Notes under the pieces: generated by a model
The model's input: the letters and a program-made list of their open reading frames with translations, nothing else
What the model was told of the DNA's origin: nothing
Databases searched by the model: none
Assembly (NCBI GenBank): GCA_031283405.1
Contig: JAITBX010000123.1
Coordinates: 1 to 13,034 of the forward strand
DNA length: 13,034 nucleotides
Source: Burkholderiales bacterium
GTDB lineage: Bacteria; Pseudomonadota; Gammaproteobacteria; Burkholderiales; Casimicrobiaceae
Reading direction: 5' to 3'
Shown here: positions 8,107 through 13,034 of the stretch, one piece after another
Numbering within the stretch: position 1 is the first letter of the stretch
Layout: the number at the start of each line of letters is the position of its first letter
Program-made: the position numbers and the translations under genes

Positions 8107-9441
8107 CTATGATGCCGTCGGCGGCGTCAACGACAACGCCGGCGCCATCACTTCTTCCATCGTCATCGGCTTGTCGGTAACCCGCGCCGAACCCTGCATC
8201 CATTCGATCAGATTTTGTTCAGTGGCCATCGCTTCGTAATTCGCCAGCCGCTCCGGTTTCTCGAAATGCCAACGCACCACCGCTTCCGGCTCTTCATACG
8301 TTTGCGCCACTTCCGCCACCAGCGCCCTCACCTGACCGGCTTTCGGCTGCAACTGATTTTTGTTCACGACTTCCGACACCGCCAGCGTCAGCTTGACGCG
8401 CTCTTCGGCCTGCTTGCGGAACATCTCCGGCGACAGATTGATATCCTCCGGCTTCATACCCTGTTTTTGCAAATTGCCCGCCACCTGCTGCGCCATGCTC
8501 ATCATTTCCATTTCGACCAGCGACTTGGGCAACACCATCTCGGCCTGTTGATGTAGCGCCGCCATCACCTGATCTCTCATCAATTTTTCGATCCGGTTCT
8601 TGGCCTGCATTTGCAAATTGCTTTTCACTTCCTGGCGCAACGCTTCGATGCTGCCGTCAGCGATCCCCATCAAACGCGCAAACGCTTCATCGAGCGGCAG
8701 CACTTGCGGCGCGGCCACTTCTTTGACCGTCAACTCGAACTCCGCTGTTTTTCCGGCGATCTCCTTGCCGTGATAATCGGCCGGAAACGTCAACGGAAAG
8801 CGTTTGGTTTCACCGGCGCTCACGCCAGGCAACGCCGCTTCAAACTCCGGCAACATTTGATCGCCGCCGACGATAATCTCAACATCGCGCCCTTGCCCGC
8901 CGGCAAACAGTTCGCCATTCAAACGGCCGGTGAAATCGCACATCACGCGATCTTCCTTCTGCGCCGCCCGCGTGACTTTCGCAAACGTCGCGCGCTGCTT
9001 ACGCAACACTTCCAGCGTGCGATCGACATCGGCATCGGTGACTTCAACCTGCGGCCGCGTCAATTCGATCTTCGTCAAATCGCCGAGCGTCACGTCGGGA
9101 TACACCTCGAACATCGCTTCAAATTCGAGTTGATTCTCCTGACTTTCATTCGCCGGCTTCGGCGAAAGCCGCGGATAACCGGCGATGCGCAGACTGTGTT
9201 CGCGCACCGCTGTGCTGAATTGTTCCTGCACCTGCTCGCCGATCACATCGTTTTTGACCTGCGCGCCGTACTGCTGCTCCACCATCTTCATCGGCACTTT
9301 GCCTTGCCGGAAACCGGCGATCTTGACGGTCTTCGACAGCCGCGTCAGCCGCTTGTGCACTTCTTTTTCGATCACATCCAGCGGTACCGAAAGCGCCACG
9401 CGGCGCTCGATCTGGCTTATCGTTTCAATCGTGGATTGCAT
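8107..9441 (-). CDS. tig: Trigger factor, ribosome-associated chaperone/prolyl isomerase
   Basis: Trigger factor binds ribosomal protein L23 at the tunnel exit and shields nascent chains. The 444-aa protein has the ribosome-binding domain with signature GFRQGKVP (43-50), an FKBP-type isomerase domain (about 160-245, VMCDFTGRLNGELFAGGQG to GKTAEFELTV), and the helical C-terminal chaperone domain (about 250-440), ending in an Ala/Pro/Thr-rich stretch. The start is decided by AAGGA seven bases before the ATG at 9441, giving MQSTIETISQIERRVALSVP, a typical start. A longer frame reaching 9519 would run into the tRNA scar and is rejected. The 77 bp between this start and the scar show no strong promoter, so integration of the neighbouring element may have changed how the operon is driven. 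Confidence 0.97.
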   Translation of the reverse strand: MQSTIETISQIERRVALSVPLDVIEKEVHKRLTRLSKTVKIAGFRQGKVPMKMVEQQYGAQVKNDVIGEQVQEQFSTAVREHSLRIAGYPRLSPKPANESQENQLEFEAMFEVYPDVTLGDLTKIELTRPQVEVTDADVDRTLEVLRKQRATFAKVTRAAQKEDRVMCDFTGRLNGELFAGGQGRDVEIIVGGDQMLPEFEAALPGVSAGETKRFPLTFPADYHGKEIAGKTAEFELTVKEVAAPQVLPLDEAFARLMGIADGSIEALRQEVKSNLQMQAKNRIEKLMRDQVMAALHQQAEMVLPKSLVEMEMMSMAQQVAGNLQKQGMKPEDINLSPEMFRKQAEERVKLTLAVSEVVNKNQLQPKAGQVRALVAEVAQTYEEPEAVVRWHFEKPERLANYEAMATEQNLIEWMQGSARVTDKPMTMEEVMAPALSLTPPTAS

Positions 9442-9518
9442 GTATTTGTCCTTATGCGGTGTCCTGTTATCCTTGCGCCGACCTGACGTTGCTCTGGTGC
9501 CCGCTGTGGCGTCCGTCA

Positions 9519-9543
9519 TGGTGCGAAAGGGGGGAATCGAACC
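9519..9543 (-). other. Attachment-site scar: 3' fragment of a tRNA gene (probably tRNA-Leu)
   Basis: The minus strand here reads GGTTCGATTCCCCC then CTTTCGCACCA. That is a complete T-loop and 3' T-stem strand, a 7-base acceptor strand (CTTTCGC), discriminator A and CCA. Upstream the T-stem partner is broken (only the two G's pair) and no tRNA body is present, so this is the 3' end only. Tyrosine recombinases commonly integrate into tRNA 3' ends and leave exactly such a fragment at one end of the element. A tRNA-Leu upstream of tig is usual, as I recall, in Betaproteobacteria; the isotype itself cannot be read from the fragment. It marks the left boundary of the foreign region. Confidence 0.8.
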
Positions 9544-9655
9544 AGCACAACCCCGTCTAGCACCGTCATTTTAAAAAAATACTGACCAAAAGCTGACTAC
9601 ACGTTGCTTCGGCGAAGGGCGAATTTTACCATATCGGCACCGGCATTTCGGCGGC

Positions 9656-9907
9656 TCATTTTTCGATCACCGGCATTCGCTCTGCCAGTTCGATCGCCGC
9701 CGCGCCTCTGGCGCGCAGAAGCGCGGCGATGTCCGCCCAGACGCCCGGCGGGATCGGGCGCTCGCCTGCGATCCACGCCCGAACTCGGCGTGATCCGGAC
9801 AGCCCAAGCTCGCTGGCCATATTTGTTTGCCATGTGTCGCCGTAGAGCGCTTGGCCGGCGGCTTCGAGGGTTTCGATTGTTGGCGGTAAAACAGCGAATT
9901 TTTTCAT
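9656..9907 (-). CDS. Small putative helix-turn-helix protein between int and att
   Basis: This 83-aa protein has a middle section, WQTNMASELGLSGSRRVRAW (about residues 26-45), that resembles a helix-turn-helix of small phage regulators. AGERPIPPGVWADIAALLRA follows, a pattern I associate with small DNA-binding proteins of proteobacterial prophages, though I cannot name the family. The start ATG (9907) overlaps the integrase stop in an ATGA arrangement, so its translation is probably coupled to int. Its place between int and the attachment site would suit an excision factor or a repressor acting at the att region, but this is inference. No signal peptide or membrane segment is seen. Confidence 0.7.
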   Translation of the reverse strand: MKKFAVLPPTIETLEAAGQALYGDTWQTNMASELGLSGSRRVRAWIAGERPIPPGVWADIAALLRARGAAAIELAERMPVIEK

Positions 9908-10809
9908 AGTGGAATTGTAACCCACTCACGCAGCCGACGGTCTGAGTTGTAAACGTCGGTCATGTGCTGGCGCCGGTGGCCGAGAAGCTTGCGCGTTTGC
10001 AGCCCCTGCTCGGCGTAGAGCCGCTCGGCAAGGCTGCGCTGCTCGTGGAAGGTCGGCGGTGTGCCATCATCAACCCACTTACCAAGCACGGCGTCCCGCA
10101 GCCGCGCGAAACGCACGGAAATCAGCGATGCGTTGACGTGTTGCCCGCGCATTTTATGCTCGACATGCAAAAGGTACGGGCTGATGATGCCGCAGCGGCA
10201 TAAACGCACCACATCGTCGAGAGACAACCCTATCGCATCGCAGCGCAGCGCCAGCGGGATCGCCACGCGCGCGCCGGTCTTGGCCTGCTCGACGCGCAGG
10301 CAGCCATCGACAATATGCTCGTAGCGCATCATCACGATGTCGCCGCGCCGCTGGCCGGTGACCACCTCCAGCAACATCGCGCGGTAGAGGTACGGGTAGC
10401 GACACACCGACGCCACCTCGATCATCCGCCGCCACTGGTCGAGCGTCAGGCGGTTGCGCTGGATCGGCGCGCGCGGAAGGCGGATGGCGCGCGCCGGATT
10501 ACAGTCGGCGGGGATCACGCCCTCTTCGATGGCCTCGTAGTGCAGGCGGCGCAGCATCAGGCAAGCGCGCTGCGCCGAGCTTTGGAAGCCCTGCGCCTGA
10601 ATGGCGCGGACGACGCGCATCACGTCCGGCGGTGTCACGGCATCCATGCGCATCGTGCCAATGACCGCCGTGATATGAGCGCAGAGTGCGCGGGTGTTGT
10701 AAAGCACGGTCGGGCGGAGTTTTTTTGCCGCAACATCGCGCTCGATAGCGGCGACGTGGCGCTGCGCCCACGCGGCGACAGTGGGGGCGCGGGAAAAAAT
10801 GTTAAACAC
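9904..10809 (-). CDS. int: Lambda-family tyrosine recombinase (integrase), short N-terminus
   Basis: The enzyme joins and excises the element by breaking DNA through a 3'-phosphotyrosine. All catalytic residues are present (numbered from the GTG at 10809): Arg154 in TGQRRGD, Lys177 in EQAKTGARVAIP, His255 and Arg258 in PTFHEQRSLAERLY, His278 in LLGHRRQHM, and Tyr287. The catalytic half closely follows phage lambda Int (VTGQRxGD, HIVDG, KTGxxxAIP, FHExRSLxxRLY). The core-binding domain begins almost at residue 10. The protein is 301 aa against 356 for lambda Int, and the roughly 60-residue arm-binding domain is not visible. GAGGGGG six bases before the GTG is an excellent ribosome-binding site but belongs to the adjoining repeat. 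An upstream GTG at 10881 would add 24 repeat-encoded residues (325 aa). Catalytically it looks functional; site control may differ. Confidence 0.93.
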   Translation of the reverse strand: MFNIFSRAPTVAAWAQRHVAAIERDVAAKKLRPTVLYNTRALCAHITAVIGTMRMDAVTPPDVMRVVRAIQAQGFQSSAQRACLMLRRLHYEAIEEGVIPADCNPARAIRLPRAPIQRNRLTLDQWRRMIEVASVCRYPYLYRAMLLEVVTGQRRGDIVMMRYEHIVDGCLRVEQAKTGARVAIPLALRCDAIGLSLDDVVRLCRCGIISPYLLHVEHKMRGQHVNASLISVRFARLRDAVLGKWVDDGTPPTFHEQRSLAERLYAEQGLQTRKLLGHRRQHMTDVYNSDRRLREWVTIPL

Positions 10810-10823
10810 GGTTAGCCCCCTCT

Positions 10824-10857
10824 CCCCTTCCCCTCTCCAACGAGGGGAGAGGGGTTC
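10824..10857. repeat. C/G-rich inverted repeat, copy A
   Basis: The left arm CCCCTTCCCCTCTCC and right arm GGGGAGAGGGGTTC are separated by a few bases (AACGA), forming a strong hairpin. The unit recurs at 10889-10922 with differences only around the loop. It sits immediately 5' of the integrase and supplies its purine-rich Shine-Dalgarno stretch. Repeats of this look, translating as PLSP..GEG or PSPLVGEG, occur dispersed in many proteobacterial genomes. Confidence 0.75.
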
Positions 10858-10861
10858 GTTT

Positions 10862-11074
10862 TTATAATGTGTTCGCTGCACACATTTTCCCCTTCCCCTC
10901 TCCCACTAGGGGAGAGGGGTTCTTGGCTTTGTTGGCCGCCAGTTGATGCGCGACAGACAGCGCTTGCGGAATAAGCCAAAACTTGTTGTATCGTATCGCC
11001 CAGCGCCAAATTTCACGCGCCCGCTTTTCCGTAGAAACGATTTCTCCGGCAAGTGCAAATTTTTTCGTTTTCAT
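10862..11074 (-). CDS. Small protein of unknown function with repeat-encoded C-terminus
   Basis: The 70-aa product starts MKTKKFALAGEIVSTEKRAR and is basic and aromatic-rich in the middle (EIWRWAIRYNKFWLIPQAL). Its ATG (11074) overlaps the stop of the preceding gene as ATGA, which supports real, coupled translation. From about residue 52 onward the sequence (NPSPLVGEGKG and the tail) is encoded by repeat copy B and the small hairpin, so only the first 51 residues are likely original. I do not recognise a family. The position just before int recalls lambda xis, but no similarity to Xis can be seen. Confidence 0.5.
   Translation of the reverse strand: MKTKKFALAGEIVSTEKRAREIWRWAIRYNKFWLIPQALSVAHQLAANKAKNPSPLVGEGKGKMCAANTL
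10866..10886. repeat. Small inverted repeat between the two repeat copies
   Basis: AATGTGT (10866-10872) and ACACATT (10880-10886) pair around a 7-base loop. It fills the spacer between repeat copies A and B, so the whole block from about 10816 to 10922 is a run of three hairpins. It may be part of a composite repeat unit. Confidence 0.5.
10889..10922. repeat. C/G-rich inverted repeat, copy B
   Basis: Direct copy of the element at 10824-10857, same orientation, with loop CACTA instead of AACGA. It encodes the residues NPSPLVGEGKG near the C-terminus of the 70-aa protein, so it probably inserted into or replaced that gene's 3' end. Confidence 0.75.
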
Positions 11075-11658
11075 GATGCCATCTCTTGCTGCGCGAAAAT
11101 CGCCCGCGCCTCGGCGGCGGTGATGAGGCGTGCTGTGCCGCCAGCTTCGACGACTGCCCACTCGTTGATCGTGCCGCGCGGGTTGCGGGTATCTTTTTGC
11201 CCGTAGCGCAGCAGGTCGCCGGGGCGCGCGGTGATCTCAAGCTCGCCGCCCTCGTCGGCGCTGCCGACGTAGCCGCCAAACTCAAGATCAGGGGTGGCTC
11301 CCACCGCCCACGCGGTGATGCGCGCGATCCACGGCTTTCCGTATCGCCTGAAGTTGTAGGCGTTCCACTGGAGCGAGACGCGCACCGGCTCGCCGGTCGC
11401 TTCGCGGCTTGCCGCGCCGGCAATCAGATGCCACGCGGCAAAATCGCGCTCGCTGATAACGATGATTTTGACGAACTCTTTTTCCGGCACGATCTTGGCC
11501 AGAAAGGCGGTGCGCTCATCAACGTCGGCGTCGCCGTCGCACAGGCGCGTGAAAACCGCGTCGGTGAACATATCGAATTGGTTGTCGGCGAGCGCCGTGC
11601 AGATTTTCGGCGACGGCAGCGCGTCGAACATGGCGAGGATGCGTTTGTAGGTGGCCAT
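11071..11658 (-). CDS. Uncharacterised element-borne protein (195 aa)
   Basis: The start at 11658 has GGGGAG seven bases upstream; a longer frame up to 11790 would overlap the neighbouring gene and begin with atypical sequence. The N-terminal half (MATYKRILAMFDALPSPKIC, then an acidic-to-hydrophobic stretch to residue 80) shows nothing I recognise. The second half looks like a compact beta-rich domain: VRVSLQWNAYNFRRYGKPW, AVGATPDLEFGGYVGSADEG, then ARPGDLLRYGQKDTRNPRGT and a final helix TAAEARAIFAQQ. Such PGDLLRYGQKD-type segments recall unnamed proteins of phages, but I cannot assign a function. No signal peptide or membrane segment. It begins 2 bp after the stop of the 107-aa gene and overlaps the 70-aa gene by ATGA. 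Confidence 0.75.
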   Translation of the reverse strand: MATYKRILAMFDALPSPKICTALADNQFDMFTDAVFTRLCDGDADVDERTAFLAKIVPEKEFVKIIVISERDFAAWHLIAGAASREATGEPVRVSLQWNAYNFRRYGKPWIARITAWAVGATPDLEFGGYVGSADEGGELEITARPGDLLRYGQKDTRNPRGTINEWAVVEAGGTARLITAAEARAIFAQQEMAS

Positions 11659-11660
11659 GA

Positions 11661-11984
11661 TTACGCTCCCCTGCGGATCGCGTTGGCGGACAGTACGGCA
11701 ATGTCCGCCCAGTCGATGATCCACTCTGTAATCTCGCGCGGCCATCCTATGATCTCCACTACGCCTTCGAGGCTGAAAATTTTGTACCACGCCCCATTTC
11801 CCGCTTTCGTCGAAAGCGAAGCGGCAAGGGCTTCGAGCACGTCGATGTCGTACAAGAAGTCTGGCACGTTGTCGATTCTGAAGGTTTGGCGGGCGGCGAG
11901 ATCGGCTTCGTCGGTGTGCCCTTTGTCGATGAAAATTCCGCCGAGCAGGTTCTTGCGGATAAAAACGGTTTTGATGCTATTCAT
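11661..11984 (-). CDS. Uncharacterised element-borne protein (107 aa), first gene of the operon
   Basis: This gene has the best ribosome-binding site of the region: AAGGAGG at 11990-11996, five bases before the ATG at 11984. The product is a small, probably globular cytosolic protein (MNSIKTVFIRKNLLGGIFID, a polar centre, then GAWYKIFSLEGVVEIIGWPR and EITEWIIDWADIAVLSANAI). Tryptophans and acidic residues cluster in the last third. I recognise no family or catalytic motif. It is the first gene after a strong promoter with a palindromic operator, and leads a tight row ending with the integrase. Confidence 0.75.
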   Translation of the reverse strand: MNSIKTVFIRKNLLGGIFIDKGHTDEADLAARQTFRIDNVPDFLYDIDVLEALAASLSTKAGNGAWYKIFSLEGVVEIIGWPREITEWIIDWADIAVLSANAIRRGA

Positions 11985-12031
11985 AATGCCCTCCTTGGCA
12001 TGTTGGCTGGCCCCTATGGCCTTGCCCATGA

Positions 12032-12065
12032 GCCTAATATTAGGCGCATTCAGAATAGAAAGCAA
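12032..12065 (-). promoter_or_regulatory. Promoter with a palindromic operator over the -10 box
   Basis: On the minus strand TTGCTT (12060-12065) and TAATAT (12037-12042) are spaced by exactly 17 bp, a good sigma-70 promoter. The -10 box lies inside a perfect 14-bp palindrome GCCTAATATTAGGC (12032-12045). A dimeric repressor bound there would block RNA polymerase. The predicted start is about 45 nt upstream of the 107-aa gene. Confidence 0.7.
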
Positions 12066-12219
12066 GCCCCAAAAGGGAGATTTCTTGATGACGATCAAGG
12101 GTGTTGTATTTTCGGCGGGCGGCAGGATGCCACCCCTATGGCGGGCACTACCGCCGTGCCCCTACCCCGACAAACCCCCGGCGCTGCGCGCTACCCCCTT
12201 TCGAAAGTGGGCTTGCATA
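12066..12219. other. Gap between the methyltransferase and the operon promoter; no gene seen
   Basis: The gap is rich in C and G runs. It includes a 6-bp inverted repeat GGGCAC/GTGCCC (12143-12148 and 12156-12161) and a CTTTCGAAAG palindrome around 12199-12208, just after the methyltransferase stop. No clear T-tailed terminator is seen on the minus strand. The block from about 12110 to 12200 looks like dispersed-repeat DNA rather than coding sequence. Confidence 0.4.
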
Positions 12220-13029
12220 TCAGAACAACCCGCCGGATTTGGACGCATCAAAATTCGTGATTACAAGCTCGCTGCTCTCCTGCGGCGTACCGTAGTTATT
12301 GGCGATGGCGTAGCGGATTTTCAATTCGTGGAAATGCTGTCCCTCAAACGCGCGGCGGATGTCGGGATGGTCGTTGATAGACACCATCACCCTGCCCTTC
12401 GCCGAGCGCATGGCGTCGGCCAAGCGCTCGTACTGTTCGAAGTCGAACGGGACGCCGTAGCCCTCGACTTGCCAGTACGGCGGGTCGGCGTAGAAAAAAG
12501 TGTGGGCGCGATCGTAGCGCGAGAGGCATTCTTGCCACGGCAAATTCTCGATCACGGTGCCGGTAAGGCGCAGATGTGCCGCAGAGAGAGATTCCTCGAT
12601 CCGGCAGAGGTTGATCGGCGTCGCGGTGGTGGCGGTGCCGAAGCTCTGGCCGGCGACTTTGCCGCCGAAGGCGTGGTGCTGAAGATAAAAAAATCGGGCG
12701 GCGCGCTGAATGTCGGTGAGGGCTTCGGTGGGCGTGATCTGCTGCCAGCGGAAAATTTCGCGCGACGACAGCGCCCATTTGAACTGCCGCACGAATTCTT
12801 CAAGGTGGTGCTGAACAACGCGGTAGAGGTTTATCAACTCTCCGTTCACGTCGTTGAGGATTTCGACTTTCGCGGGAACCGGACGCAGGAAGTAGAGCGC
12901 GGCGCCACCGCAGAAAAGCTCGACGTAGCACTCGTGCGTCGGAAATAGGGGAATGAGACGGTCGGCAAGGCGGCGCTTGCCGCCAAGCCACGGGATAATC
13001 GGGGCGGACAGTGGTGTTGCTGGAAACAT
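12220..13029 (-). CDS. D12-class (Dam-like) DNA N6-adenine methyltransferase
   Basis: The enzyme transfers a methyl group from S-adenosylmethionine to adenine N6. The 269-aa protein has the class-alpha motif order: PWLGGKRRLADRL (residues 13-25, the motif-X GGK segment), VELFCGGAALYF (36-47, AdoMet-binding motif I), ILNDVNGELINLYR (57-70), and the catalytic FFYADPPYW with DPPY at 182-185. SINDHPDIRRAF (217-228) and a C-terminal SELVITNF strand follow. The length fits phage and chromosomal Dam proteins. Recognition sequence cannot be read from the sequence; GATC is only a possibility. No partner restriction gene is visible, so it is probably an orphan enzyme that protects or regulates the element. 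The ATG at 13029 is 5 bases from the window edge and its ribosome-binding site is not visible. Confidence 0.92.
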   Translation of the reverse strand: MFPATPLSAPIIPWLGGKRRLADRLIPLFPTHECYVELFCGGAALYFLRPVPAKVEILNDVNGELINLYRVVQHHLEEFVRQFKWALSSREIFRWQQITPTEALTDIQRAARFFYLQHHAFGGKVAGQSFGTATTATPINLCRIEESLSAAHLRLTGTVIENLPWQECLSRYDRAHTFFYADPPYWQVEGYGVPFDFEQYERLADAMRSAKGRVMVSINDHPDIRRAFEGQHFHELKIRYAIANNYGTPQESSELVITNFDASKSGGLF

Positions 13030-13034
13030 GCAAA

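Larger units (their letters stand above)
9519..13034. mobile_element. Left end of an integrated lambda-like prophage or genomic island
   Basis: The boundary is set by the tRNA 3' fragment. The interior holds a lambda-family integrase whose 3' end faces the att site, an orphan D12-class adenine methyltransferase, a promoter with a palindromic operator, and several small unknown genes in one tight operon. No structural phage genes are visible in this 3.5 kb, so prophage, satellite and island cannot be told apart. The element continues beyond the right edge, where a reconstituted tRNA should lie. Confidence 0.8.

Noticed and set aside
9442..9519. N-terminal extension of trigger factor (26 extra residues)
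   Set aside because: The extension starts inside the tRNA scar and has no family similarity, while the ATG at 9441 has AAGGA at ideal spacing and the typical N-terminus.
9544..9605. A complete but degenerate tRNA-Leu upstream of tig
   Set aside because: The 60 bases upstream of the fragment show no acceptor 5' strand, D arm or anticodon arm, and the T-stem partner is broken after two bases.
10816..10922. CRISPR array
   Set aside because: There are only two copies of a self-complementary C/G-rich unit with a 31-bp hairpin-forming spacer and no cas genes. It is a dispersed inverted repeat.
10862..11074. The 70-aa protein as a split-off integrase arm-binding domain
   Set aside because: It sits in the right place, but the sequence does not show the three-stranded sheet pattern (aromatic Y/W with G-K-E-F-type turns) of lambda-type arm-binding domains.
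12088..12230. Plus-strand small gene starting MTIKGVVFSAGG with a GGGAG upstream
   Set aside because: After about 12 residues it runs into C/G-run intergenic DNA and then antisense to the methyltransferase, and the reading frame has no sensible composition. A short divergent leader peptide cannot be excluded.

Overview
The window looks like a betaproteobacterial chromosome segment interrupted by an integrated lambda-like element. The chromosomal part carries the order tig-clpP-clpX-lon-hup-tRNA-Val-tRNA-Asp-ppiD on the minus strand. The protein-coding part of this order is shared by Gamma- and Betaproteobacteria. A tRNA-Val/tRNA-Asp pair between hup and ppiD, and a tRNA-Leu upstream of tig, are from memory a betaproteobacterial arrangement. 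Genus cannot be told from the sequence alone.

Region 1 (1-781, plus strand): the 3' part of bioY, the biotin-uptake S-component, cut by the window edge. It is followed 6 bp later by a small KTSC-domain gene and then by a perfect 12-bp-stem hairpin, which separates the pair from the converging ppiD gene.

Region 2 (805-9441, minus strand): a protein-quality-control block. Read in the direction of transcription it holds trigger factor (nascent-chain folding), ClpP and ClpX (ATP-dependent proteolysis), Lon protease, the nucleoid protein HU, tRNA-Val(TAC), tRNA-Asp(GTC) with a strong intrinsic terminator, and PpiD (periplasmic folding factor). All key catalytic motifs are intact. Several starts were moved from the longest frame to internal ATG codons with good Shine-Dalgarno sites (tig, clpP, hup, ppiD). 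A possible heat-shock (sigma-32-like) promoter lies between clpX and lon.

Region 3 (9519 to the right edge, minus strand): foreign DNA. It begins at a 25-nt 3' fragment of a tRNA gene, probably tRNA-Leu, just upstream of tig, which is the expected scar of tRNA-targeted integration. Moving right there follow a small putative helix-turn-helix gene, a lambda-family tyrosine integrase, two copies of a C/G-rich inverted repeat, three uncharacterised small genes, a promoter whose -10 box lies inside a 14-bp palindrome, and a D12-class (Dam-like) adenine methyltransferase at the right edge. The genes from 11984 down to 9656 are packed with ATGA overlaps or tiny gaps and look like one operon ending at the att site. 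The other end of the element, where an intact tRNA would be expected, is outside the window.

The most unusual part is the integrase 5' end. The protein starts directly with the core-binding domain, without the lambda-type arm-binding domain, exactly where the repeat array sits. The repeat also supplies the likely ribosome-binding site of the integrase and the C-terminal residues of the preceding small protein.
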